NCBI RefSeq assembly: GCF_003797125.1
Contig: NZ_RKKE01000010.1
Location: 18,689 to 82,688, forward strand
Source: Shewanella frigidimarina
GTDB lineage: Bacteria; Pseudomonadota; Gammaproteobacteria; Enterobacterales; Shewanellaceae
Length of the DNA stretch: 64,000 bases
Reading direction: 5' to 3'
The notes beneath the pieces are model-generated. The model saw only the letters and a list, made by a program, of their open reading frames with translations. It was not told where the DNA came from and made no database searches. A program made the translations under genes and the position numbers. Positions 36,301 through 43,292 of the stretch are shown here, in pieces (the first letter of the stretch is position 1; the number at the start of each line of letters is the position of its first letter).

Positions 36301-36490
36301 CACCATCAGGTGATACATTGACGTTCATCCATGTACCTTCGGTAACATTGATATCTATTTTACTTAATGGCGCATTTTCAGGAGCATTTACATGCCATTT
36401 TACTTTGTCATCTTCGGCATAAGCAAAACCAGAAATACCAAGGGTCAGTGCTATTGCGGTGTAAAGTGGGGTGAGTTTTTGAGTCAACAT
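33308..36490 (-). CDS. Exported TolB-type beta-propeller / amidohydrolase fusion protein
   Basis: A 1060-residue protein with a signal peptide (residues 1-25, ending GFAYA). Residues about 30-600 are WD40-like/TolB propeller repeats (several copies of the SPDGKYIAF type, e.g. YSPDGKYIAFTSDEDGGDN). Residues about 650-1045 are an amidohydrolase domain with the metal motif FDAHAHGG (HxH, about residue 710), the HTTVEHSLP and IGAHGQREG histidines and the LADLIVIDGDPLADI tail. This suggests a periplasmic hydrolase acting on peptides or amides, as for Tricorn/imidazolonepropionase-like proteins; the substrate is unknown. It has no operon partner. A parS site sits in the codons of the inter-domain linker. 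Confidence 0.85.
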   Translation of the reverse strand: MLTQKLTPLYTAIALTLGISGFAYAEDDKVKWHVNAPENAPLSKIDINVTEGTWMNVNVSPDGEHIVFDLLGDIYQIPIAGGQAKPLAQGIAWQMQPVYSPDGKYIAFTSDEDGGDNIWIMNADGTNPHPITTETFRLLNSPAWSPDSQYLVARKHFTGTRSLGAGEVWMFHVAGGEGVKLTERPNEQKDLGEPAYSPDGRYIYFSQDATPGKTFHYSKDSVKGIYKIKRYDTQTGDIEVLIEGTGGAIRPTPSPDGKTLAYIKRDGFQSTLYSLDLKSGEETKLYDKLDRDMQETWAIHGVYPTMSWTKDNKHIVFWAKGKINKLDVDSKQVTDIPFSVSTQRDIQPSVRFTQNLDKDEFDVKILRMAQVSPDGEKVVFEALGKIWVRDIKDGKHKRLTRLDDDINELFPQWSRDGKDIVFTTWNDQQQGTVSVVSARGGKAKVLTNEPGKYVEPTFSPDGEYIVYRKARGGYMTPRTWSQEPGLYKVDIKGKQSTKLTASGHQPQFGNDSDRVYFMDSGETPEFASIGMNGFEKRTHYTSDHATEFRLSPNGEHLAFAERFRVYVTPFAKHGETIAIGPKASNLPITQLSARAGESISWNGKNNQLYWTLGPDLYQADVDTQYTKSETKVDPKITSIGFKDKADVPRGTVVFTGGKVITMENDQVIDNGVVIVKDNKIISVGDANTIIPKNAQVIDISGKTIMPGIFDAHAHGGQADDEIIPQQNWALYSGLSLGVTSIHDPSNDTTEIFAASEQQKAGNIVGPRIFSTGTILYGANLPGYTSHVDSLDDAKFHLERLKKVGAFSVKSYNQPRRDQRQQIIAAARELEMMVVPEGGSLLQHNLSMIADGHTTVEHSLPAASIYNDIKQFWSQTEVHYTPTLVVAYGGISGEHYWYDKTDVWAHPRLSMYVPHDILDARSMRRTTAPDEHYNHFNVARVANELNNIGVKPNIGAHGQREGLAAHWEMWMFAQGGMSNMEVLKTATINPAVTFGMDHQLGSIKVGKLADLIVIDGDPLADIRTTDKVTYTMVNGKLFNSETMNQLNGDKHKRKPFFFEKI
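34538..34553. promoter_or_regulatory. parS: parS site (ParB binding), copy 2, inside a coding region
   Basis: Identical to copy 1 (TGTTCCACGTGGAACA). It lies within the amidohydrolase gene, at codons 646-651, which read VPRGT in the linker between the propeller and the hydrolase domain. The site is a perfect palindrome, so the coding sequence has accommodated it. Confidence 0.9.
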
Positions 36491-36782
36491 AGAGTAGATT
36501 ATCCGTTGTCGTTTTTATTTTCAGTGGATTTAATCAAGCCTATACTCATTTAGTTCATATCATTTGGCATGATTAGATGACCTGAAGAGTATTTGGCTTT
36601 ACTGCGTTTGTCGGTTTGAATGGTTCCTTTATCGCATAAATTACCGATAAGGTGTACAACAAATCTGTATCAATTAATGACAGACATTAACACGTTTGTT
36701 TGTTATTTATTAACAAACAACGAGTGCTATAGTGATAGATTTTAATATGAAAGGCTTAAACGAAAATGATTTATCGGTTTTA

Positions 36783-37226
36783 CTAATCTATGTTTACCGA
36801 GTCATCTGGTTGTATTAACCCAGCTTGAATTACGCGGCAGGTGACTCCGCCACGCCATTCGGGGGTTAGTGCTTGCTCTAGTCCTGAATGTGCTTGTTGC
36901 ATTTTTTTACACGGATCAGTTTCGCCTGTAATTTGTAATTTAAGTTCAGCGCCGATCGAGATTATTTTGCCAACATCTGCAGCGCTAAATTCATAGCCGC
37001 TGATCAATAAATTCGCTCTTCGAGTTAACCAGTCTAAATCGGCATTAATTTGTTGGCAGACTGTTTGCCACTGCTGTTTTGACATTACAGTAACTTGACG
37101 TTTTCCTGGTCTGCCAAAAATATCATTTTCGACACCTCGTTCTAAGGTCACATTGGCACAAAAGGCTGGCTTCATTATGCCGCGCTTCGCTGTTTTATAT
37201 GCGATAGCTTCCAATGTGATGGTCAT
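36783..37226 (-). CDS. MOSC-domain protein
   Basis: The 147-residue protein has the MOSC pattern: an N-terminal stretch (ITLEAIAYKTAKRG), ERGVENDIFGRPGKRQVTVM, LTRRANLLISG (about residues 67-77) and the conserved cysteine in GETDPCKKM (Cys106). MOSC domains accept sulfur from sulfur-carrier proteins and occur in molybdenum-cofactor and thiol-detoxifying enzymes such as YiiM. It is 3 bp downstream of tusA in the same direction, which suggests transfer of sulfur from TusA. The 292 bp before the amidohydrolase gene contain no gene I can support. Confidence 0.8.
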   Translation of the reverse strand: MTITLEAIAYKTAKRGIMKPAFCANVTLERGVENDIFGRPGKRQVTVMSKQQWQTVCQQINADLDWLTRRANLLISGYEFSAADVGKIISIGAELKLQITGETDPCKKMQQAHSGLEQALTPEWRGGVTCRVIQAGLIQPDDSVNID

Positions 37227-37229
37227 TAG

Positions 37230-37475
37230 TTAAAGTCCTTTTTTGAGTAAATATTGGTATGGCGTTTTGCTGGTATCACTGGCAATTAACGTGTGATCCA
37301 TAAATTCACAAAAACTCGGAATATCACGAGTTGTGGCAGGATCATCTGCAATGACTAACAAGGTTTCACCTTCTGCCATTTTGCGTACTGTTTTTCGGAT
37401 CATCATTACAGGTTCTGGGCATCGAAGGCCAAGTGCATCGAGTTGGTGTTGTGCCTGGGTATAAATATCGTTCAT
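37230..37475 (-). CDS. tusA: TusA sulfur-carrier protein
   Basis: Accepts persulfide sulfur from IscS and passes it on, for 2-thiouridine in tRNA and other thio-cofactors. The 81-residue protein has the signature LGLRCPEPVMM with the acceptor Cys19 and the DDPATTRDIPSFC segment. A longer in-frame reading of 103 residues exists, but the ATG at 37475 (MNDIYTQAQHQLDALG) gives the family length. Its ribosome-binding site is weak. It is followed closely by a MOSC protein and lies between fadA and the parS site at 37601. Confidence 0.93.
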   Translation of the reverse strand: MNDIYTQAQHQLDALGLRCPEPVMMIRKTVRKMAEGETLLVIADDPATTRDIPSFCEFMDHTLIASDTSKTPYQYLLKKGL

Positions 37476-37600
37476 TAAATGCTGTCTATGTTTACTTATC
37501 AAATTAGCGCTAATGTTACTCTTGTCATTAAAGCTTGCCAAGTTTGCTTGGTTTTTAAGTTATATTGAGTTTTTTATTATTTTTTAATTTTCATAAAACA

Positions 37601-37616
37601 TGTTTCACGTGGAACA
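37601..37616. promoter_or_regulatory. parS: parS site (ParB binding), copy 3
   Basis: TGTTTCACGTGGAACA matches TGTTNCACGTGNAACA in all fixed positions and differs from copies 1 and 2 only at the variable fifth base. It lies upstream of tusA and about 40 bp from the fadA terminator stem, about 24 kb from oriC. Confidence 0.9.
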
Positions 37617-37640
37617 TTAGCCAAAGTAGAAGAATTTTAA

Positions 37641-37672
37641 AATAAAAAAACGAGCCAATTTGGCTCGTTTTT
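37641..37672 (-). terminator. Terminator of fadBA
   Basis: 11-bp stem (37648-37658 with 37660-37670) built on ACGAGCC/GGCTCGT, followed by a T-run on the minus strand. It lies 49 bp past the fadA stop codon. The same core sequence appears in the frmA-fghA terminator. Confidence 0.85.
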
Positions 37673-37720
37673 ACAACTCACTTCATACAACTGAAAAGTA
37701 TCAGCTTGGTATGAGAACGA

Positions 37721-38884
37721 TTAAACGCGTTCGAATACAGTTGCGATACCTTGACCTAAACCGATACACATAGTGGCAAGACCAAGCGTTGCATCTTTTT
37801 CTTCCATCAAGTTGATCAGTGTTGTCGAGATACGTGCGCCAGAACAACCTAGTGGGTGGCCCAATGCAATTGCGCCACCGTTCAGGTTAATTTTTTCATC
37901 GACAACATCTTGCAAGCCAAGATCTTTAACACAAGGTAATGACTGTGCAGCAAACGCTTCGTTTAATTCGATAAGGTCTAAATCGGCAACCGACAAGCCC
38001 GCGCGTGCTAATGCTTTTTTGGTGGCAGGTACTGGACCATAGCCCATAATTGCAGCATCACAACCGGCAACAGCCATTGAACGAATACGTGCACGAATGG
38101 TTAAGCCTAAAGCACGTGCTTTAGATTCTTCCATCACTAACATTGCAGAAGCACCGTCAGATAATGCAGATGATGTACCTGCAGTCACCGTGCCGTTAAC
38201 TGGGTCGAATGCTGGGCGTAAACCCGCAAGTGACTCTAGTGTCGTTTCTGGACGAATTACTTCGTCGGTCATCACTTTAATTAGTGCGCCGTTGGCATCG
38301 TGGCCTTCAATGCCCCAAATTTCTTTAGCAAAGCGACCTTCGATAGTTGCAGCATGGGCACGTTGGTGAGAACGTACAGCAAATGCATCTTGTTGCTCAC
38401 GAGTGATACCGTGCATTTTACCTAACATTTCAGCGGTTAAGCCCATCATGCCAGATGCTTTAGCTACGCGGTTTGCAAGGCCTGGGTGAAAATCAACACC
38501 GTGGTTCATTGGTACATGACCCATGTGCTCAACACCACCAATAATGAAGGTATCACCTTGGCCAGTCATAATGGCGCGAGCCGCTTGATGAAGGGCGTCC
38601 ATTGACGAACCACATAAACGGTTTACCGTTACAGCGCCAGCCGTTTTAGGAATACCAGCTAACAATGATGCATTACGGGCAATGTTAAAGCCTTGCTCTA
38701 GAGTTTGCTGCACACAACCCCAAATAACATCTTCAATGTCGTTTGGGTCTAATTGTGGGTTGCGCACCATTAGTGCTTTCATTAGTTCTGCAGACAATGT
38801 TTCTGCACGTACATTTCTAAATACCCCTGCCTTAGAACGGCCCATTGGGGTGCGAATGCAGTCTACGATAACAGCTTGTTTCAT
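37721..38884 (-). CDS. fadA: 3-ketoacyl-CoA thiolase FadA
   Basis: Thiolytic cleavage of 3-ketoacyl-CoA in aerobic beta-oxidation. The 387-residue protein has the acyl-enzyme cysteine in VNRLCGSSMDALHQA (about Cys91), the HPLGCSGARI histidine motif and the C-terminal CIGLGQGIA cysteine. Length equals E. coli FadA (387). It is 22 bp downstream of fadB and forms the alpha2beta2 multienzyme complex with it. Confidence 0.98.
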   Translation of the reverse strand: MKQAVIVDCIRTPMGRSKAGVFRNVRAETLSAELMKALMVRNPQLDPNDIEDVIWGCVQQTLEQGFNIARNASLLAGIPKTAGAVTVNRLCGSSMDALHQAARAIMTGQGDTFIIGGVEHMGHVPMNHGVDFHPGLANRVAKASGMMGLTAEMLGKMHGITREQQDAFAVRSHQRAHAATIEGRFAKEIWGIEGHDANGALIKVMTDEVIRPETTLESLAGLRPAFDPVNGTVTAGTSSALSDGASAMLVMEESKARALGLTIRARIRSMAVAGCDAAIMGYGPVPATKKALARAGLSVADLDLIELNEAFAAQSLPCVKDLGLQDVVDEKINLNGGAIALGHPLGCSGARISTTLINLMEEKDATLGLATMCIGLGQGIATVFERV

Positions 38885-38906
38885 GATTTAATTCCTTTCA
38901 CACTAA

Positions 38907-41057
38907 TTAGGCTTGGTAGTAACTACCATTGTTGGCTGCAAGTGCACGCATTGCATCGGTAACCTGATATAAGCCACCAAGATGTGCGTATTTGTCTGCT
39001 AGGGCAACAAAGTTTGCTACGCCCATGGTGTCTAAGTAACGGAATACACCGCCACGGAATGGAGGGAAACCAATACCGTAAACTAGACCCATATCGCCTT
39101 CAGCAGGTGATGCAATAATGCCTTCTTCTAAACAACGAACCGTTTCGATGATCATCGGGATCATACAGCGAGCGATGATGTCATCAGACTCAAATGCCTT
39201 TAATTCACCGAACTCAGCGCTTAATAATTCATAGCTTGTTGGATCAATGTCTTTCTTCGGCTTACCACGACGGTCAACAGAATAGGCATAGAAACCTTTA
39301 GTGTTTTTCTGACCTAGACGTTTATTTTCAAACATAATGTCGATAGCGTCTTTGCCATTTTTACCCATGCGATCTGGGAAGCCTTCAGCCATAACTGCTT
39401 GGGCGTGGTGACCAGTATCTAAACCGACTACGTCAAGTAAGTAAGCTGGGCCCATTGGCCAACCGAACTGTTTTTCCATGACTTTATCAACGGCAGCAAA
39501 GTCAGCACCTTCAGCAAGTAGACCACTGAAGCCTGCAAAGTATGGGAACAATACGCGGTTAACAAAGAAGCCGGGGCAATCATTGACTACGATTGGAGTT
39601 TTACCCATTTTGCTGGCGTAAGCCACTACCGTTGCGATGGTTTCTTCAGAGCTGTGCTCACCACGGATAATTTCAACTAATGGCATTTTGTGCACAGGGT
39701 TAAAGAAGTGCATACCGCAGAAACGTTCAGGTTTCTTAAGGCTTTTAGCCAGTAAGTTGATTGAGATAGTCGAGGTATTTGATGCAATAATGGCATCTTC
39801 TGATACGTAACCTTCAACTTCTGCTAGTACAGTAGCCTTAACTTTTGGATGTTCAACAACCGCTTCTACAACGATATCGCTATTTTTGATAGCGGCATAA
39901 TCTAGTGAAGGCGTGATGTTGTTTAATACTTTAGCCATTTTCTCTGGCGTAGAACGACCACGAGCAACTTGTGTTGTCAGAATTTTAGCTGCTTCGTTCA
40001 AGCCTAGCTCTAATGCTGGCTGAGCGATGTCTTTCATCACAATTGGTGTGCCTTTGCTGGCGCTTTGGTAAGCAATACCGCCGCCCATAATACCTGCACC
40101 CAATACCGCTGCTTGGTTAACATCTTTAGCGAGTTTACCGGCTTTCTTTGCTTTACCTTTAACGAACTGGTCATTTAAGAAAATACCAATTAGCGCTTGG
40201 GCTACATCTGTTTTAGCTAATTTAATGAACGCCAGCGCTTCTACTTTTAATGCGCCATCACGGTCCAAACCTGCAGCTTGTTCAACAACATTCACAGCGG
40301 CCATTGGCGCTGGATAATGCTTGCCTGCAACAGAAAACACCATTCCTTTTGCGGTAGCAAAAGACATCATGGCTTCAAGTTTTGGTAACTGTAATGGTGA
40401 TTGCTTTTTGGTGCGACGAGCTTGCCAATCAAGGCTACCATTAAGGGCATCATGCAACATTTGAATCGCAGCAGCTTCTAGGTTTTCTGGTGCGACAACG
40501 GCATCAATAGCGCCTACTTTTAAAGCATCTTCTGGACGTTGGTCTTTAGCGGTGGTGATCCACTCAAGTGCATTATCTGCACCGATTACTCGAGGTAAAC
40601 GCACTGTGCCACCAAAACCAGGAATAAGACCTAATTTGGTTTCTGGTAAACCGATGCGAGCATTGGTATCTGCAACGCGTAAGTCAGTCGCTAAAATGGT
40701 TTCGCAACCACCGCCTAACGCAAAACCGTTAATTGCTGAAGCTGTCGGAAACGGCAAGTCTTCTAGCTTATTGAATACTGCGTTGGCTTGTTCAACCCAA
40801 GCTAGCAACGTGGCATCGTCTTGCTGAAATAGCGTTAAGAATTCGGTAATGTCTGCGCCAACAATAAAGGTGCTTTTTGCTGATGTAAGCAGCAAGGCTT
40901 TAATATTGGTATTTTGTTTGATGCTATCTAGGGCGGCATCTAGAGAGGCTATTGTTTCTCTGTCGAGTTTATTTACCGAACCTTGTGCGTTAAAGCACAG
41001 TTTGGCAATATTATCTTCAAGTAACTCAACCTGAATGGTAGGGCTTTGGTAGATCAT
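38907..41057 (-). CDS. fadB: FadB, multifunctional fatty-acid oxidation complex alpha subunit
   Basis: Carries enoyl-CoA hydratase/isomerase, 3-hydroxyacyl-CoA dehydrogenase and epimerase activities. The 716-residue protein has an N-terminal crotonase domain (GFALGGGCE, oxyanion hole), the NAD-binding motif VLGAGIMGGGIAYQSAS at about residues 318-334, and C-terminal dehydrogenase domains with NPVHKMPLVEI and NRVLFPYF. Length is that of E. coli (729 or slightly less). It heads the fadBA operon, divergent from pepQ, with a palindromic operator in the gap. Confidence 0.98.
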   Translation of the reverse strand: MIYQSPTIQVELLEDNIAKLCFNAQGSVNKLDRETIASLDAALDSIKQNTNIKALLLTSAKSTFIVGADITEFLTLFQQDDATLLAWVEQANAVFNKLEDLPFPTASAINGFALGGGCETILATDLRVADTNARIGLPETKLGLIPGFGGTVRLPRVIGADNALEWITTAKDQRPEDALKVGAIDAVVAPENLEAAAIQMLHDALNGSLDWQARRTKKQSPLQLPKLEAMMSFATAKGMVFSVAGKHYPAPMAAVNVVEQAAGLDRDGALKVEALAFIKLAKTDVAQALIGIFLNDQFVKGKAKKAGKLAKDVNQAAVLGAGIMGGGIAYQSASKGTPIVMKDIAQPALELGLNEAAKILTTQVARGRSTPEKMAKVLNNITPSLDYAAIKNSDIVVEAVVEHPKVKATVLAEVEGYVSEDAIIASNTSTISINLLAKSLKKPERFCGMHFFNPVHKMPLVEIIRGEHSSEETIATVVAYASKMGKTPIVVNDCPGFFVNRVLFPYFAGFSGLLAEGADFAAVDKVMEKQFGWPMGPAYLLDVVGLDTGHHAQAVMAEGFPDRMGKNGKDAIDIMFENKRLGQKNTKGFYAYSVDRRGKPKKDIDPTSYELLSAEFGELKAFESDDIIARCMIPMIIETVRCLEEGIIASPAEGDMGLVYGIGFPPFRGGVFRYLDTMGVANFVALADKYAHLGGLYQVTDAMRALAANNGSYYQA

Positions 41058-41200
41058 TGCTTGCTTCCTTATTGCTTAAAAGCGACTTCCACATCTTATT
41101 TACTGTGCAGTTATCAAGCTTGAATCACAGCAGTTTCGGCCATCTATTGACCAGCTAATTCTCAGTGTGCGACTAAATGAGATAAATTACAACACCCAAT

Positions 41201-41216
41201 TTAAACGGCCGTTTAA
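41201..41216. promoter_or_regulatory. Palindromic operator between fadB and pepQ (PsrA/FadR-type candidate)
   Basis: TTAAACGGCCGTTTAA is a perfect 16-bp palindrome with the form AAAC-N4-GTTT, which resembles the PsrA operator of fatty-acid genes. It lies 144 bp upstream of fadB and 77 bp upstream of pepQ. A FadR half-site (AGCTGGTC) also exists upstream of fadB but lacks its other half. Confidence 0.5.
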
Positions 41217-41292
41217 TTTCTTATCATCTAGCGAGGTCTTTTTCTGTTTGTGATAGACTTATTGGGTTAAAACTCATGCAAAGGGATAGTCA

Positions 41293-42612
41293 ATGGATCA
41301 GTTAGCACATCTGTATCATGCGCACATGGCGGAATTAAATCGCCGAGTAGGCGAAATTTGTCAGCGTGAAAATATTTCGGGTTTAGTGATTCACTCTGGA
41401 CAACCTCATCGACAGTTTTTAGATGACCTAAATTATCCCTTTAAAGTGAACCCGCAGTTTAAAGCTTGGTTACCTATTTTAGATACGCCAAATTGTTGGG
41501 TTATCGCTAATGGCCAAGATAAGCCTACTTTAGTGTTTTATCGCCCAGTTGATTTTTGGCATAAAGTGAATGATGTACCGCAAGCTTTTTGGACTGAGCA
41601 TTTTGATATTCAATTACTGACCAAGCCAGATCGAATTGCTGACTTTTTACCTAAAGATTTAGCCTCGTGGGCGTATATTGGTGAACACTTAGATGTTGCT
41701 GATGTATTGGGTTTTTCGGCTCGTAACCCTGATGCAGTAATGAACTATCTACATTATCATCGTGCTGACAAAACTCAGTATGAACTTGAGTGCATGCGCC
41801 GAGCGAACCAAATTGCGGTAAAAGGGCATTTGGCTGCCAAAAATGCATTTTATGATGGTGCTAGTGAGTTTGAAATTCAGCAACGTTATTTGCTCGAAAT
41901 TGGCCAAGGCGAAAATGAAGTGCCTTACGGCAATATCGTGGCATTAAATCAAAATGCCGCTATTTTACATTACACCGCTTTAGAGCATGTTAAGCCTGCG
42001 CAGCGTTTATCTTTTTTGATTGATGCTGGGGCCAGTTATCATGGCTATGCCGCAGATATTACCCGTACTTACTCATTCGAGAAAAATCGTTTTTACGAAT
42101 TAATAGTCGCATTGGATAAAGTGCAATTAGCCATTATTGAGCAGATGAAGCCAGGGGTTAAGTACGTCGACCTGCACATCGCGACACACCATCATATAGG
42201 TCAATTACTGATTGATTTTGGCTTGGCGAATGGCACTGCTGAACAGTTAGTTGCCCAAGGCGTAACAAGTGCCTTTTTCCCACATGGATTAGGGCATATG
42301 TTGGGGTTACAAGTTCATGATATGGGCGGTTATTCCCATGATGAGCGCGGAACCCATATTGCTGCACCTGAGGCGCATCCATTTTTACGTTGCACTAGAG
42401 TATTGGCTGCAAATCAGGTACTGACTATTGAGCCTGGTCTTTATATTATCGATACCTTACTTAATCAGTTATCTGCTACAGCTAAGCAAGCTATTAATTG
42501 GACTACAGTTGATGAGATGCGTCCATTTGGTGGGATTCGCATTGAAGATAACGTCATTGTGCATCAAGACCGAGTAGAAAATATGACGAGAGAGTTTGGT
42601 CTAGTTGATTGA
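41293..42612 (+). CDS. pepQ: Xaa-Pro dipeptidase
   Basis: Dinuclear-metal creatinase-fold dipeptidase cleaving Xaa-Pro dipeptides. The 439-residue protein has the metal ligands of the family: Asp in LIDAGASYHGYAADITRTY (two Asp), His in FPHGLGHMLGLQVHD, Glu in LTIEPGLYI and Glu in GGIRIEDNVIV. Length is as in E. coli PepQ (443). It overlaps the start of yigZ by 8 bp and is divergent from fadB, as in E. coli. Confidence 0.95.
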   Translation: MDQLAHLYHAHMAELNRRVGEICQRENISGLVIHSGQPHRQFLDDLNYPFKVNPQFKAWLPILDTPNCWVIANGQDKPTLVFYRPVDFWHKVNDVPQAFWTEHFDIQLLTKPDRIADFLPKDLASWAYIGEHLDVADVLGFSARNPDAVMNYLHYHRADKTQYELECMRRANQIAVKGHLAAKNAFYDGASEFEIQQRYLLEIGQGENEVPYGNIVALNQNAAILHYTALEHVKPAQRLSFLIDAGASYHGYAADITRTYSFEKNRFYELIVALDKVQLAIIEQMKPGVKYVDLHIATHHHIGQLLIDFGLANGTAEQLVAQGVTSAFFPHGLGHMLGLQVHDMGGYSHDERGTHIAAPEAHPFLRCTRVLAANQVLTIEPGLYIIDTLLNQLSATAKQAINWTTVDEMRPFGGIRIEDNVIVHQDRVENMTREFGLVD

Positions 42613-43219
42613 GTCATATTTAATACCACAAGCTAACGTATTGATAGAAGAAGAGATAAAGCATAGCCGCTTTATCTCTTTGTTATTTCACTGCCCACAT
42701 CCTAATGATATGAAGTTAGCGCTCACTGACATAAAGCAGCAATATCCTGGGGCCAACCATTACTGCTACGCATTTGTAGCTGGCAGCCCAGAAAATACCA
42801 TTGATATGGGCGCTAGCGATGATGGCGAACCGTCAGGTAGTGCTGGCAAACCCATGCTCGCATGCTTACAAGGCGCAAAAATTGGTGAGCTAGGCGTTAT
42901 TGTTGTGCGTTATTTTGGTGGTACTAAGTTGGGTGTGGGCGGTTTAGTACGTGCTTATACCTCAGGTATAAAGCAAGGATTAACGCAAATACAGACTCAG
43001 GTTAAGCATCTAAGGTATCCTGCACGCTTGGTATGCCATTATGCTCAACTCACCGATGTTGAGTATTTGGTTGCTCAATATGATGGCGTGGTAATGGATA
43101 AAGAGTTTACCGACAAAGTAGAAATACATTTTGAACTGGCTAAATCGCACCATCAGGCTTTTAATCAAGCATTAGCTACCCAGACGCAGGGCCAGCTTCA
43201 AGTAAAGTTTACAGTTTGA
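42605..43219 (+). CDS. yigZ: YigZ/IMPACT-family protein
   Basis: Homologous to E. coli YigZ (about 204 residues), which has the UPF0029/IMPACT fold and unknown function. Features are the N-terminal EEIKHSRFIS, the DDGEPSGSAGKPML loop and VVRYFGGTKLGVGGLVRAY. No ATG is in a sensible position: the frame begins with TTG at 42605 or the ATT at 42608, giving MIESYLIPQ or MESYLIPQ as in E. coli MESWLIP. The first in-frame ATG would delete over 30 conserved residues. The start overlaps pepQ by 8 bp, so translation is probably coupled. Confidence 0.9.
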   Translation: MIESYLIPQANVLIEEEIKHSRFISLLFHCPHPNDMKLALTDIKQQYPGANHYCYAFVAGSPENTIDMGASDDGEPSGSAGKPMLACLQGAKIGELGVIVVRYFGGTKLGVGGLVRAYTSGIKQGLTQIQTQVKHLRYPARLVCHYAQLTDVEYLVAQYDGVVMDKEFTDKVEIHFELAKSHHQAFNQALATQTQGQLQVKFTV

Positions 43220-43292
43220 GCTATGACGAACTTATGCCAAAATGTCACTCAATTGTTAAATTCGACGCAGCACAACTTAAACAGAACCCTTA

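Noticed and set aside
38107..38124. 18-bp palindrome CTAAAGCACGTGCTTTAG inside fadA
   Set aside because: Has the CACGTG core but not the TGTT/AACA arms of parS, so it does not count as a ParB site. It could be chance in codons.
41129..41155. FadR operator upstream of fadB
   Set aside because: The left half AGCTGGTC fits FadR, but the right half has almost no match to GACCAGNT.
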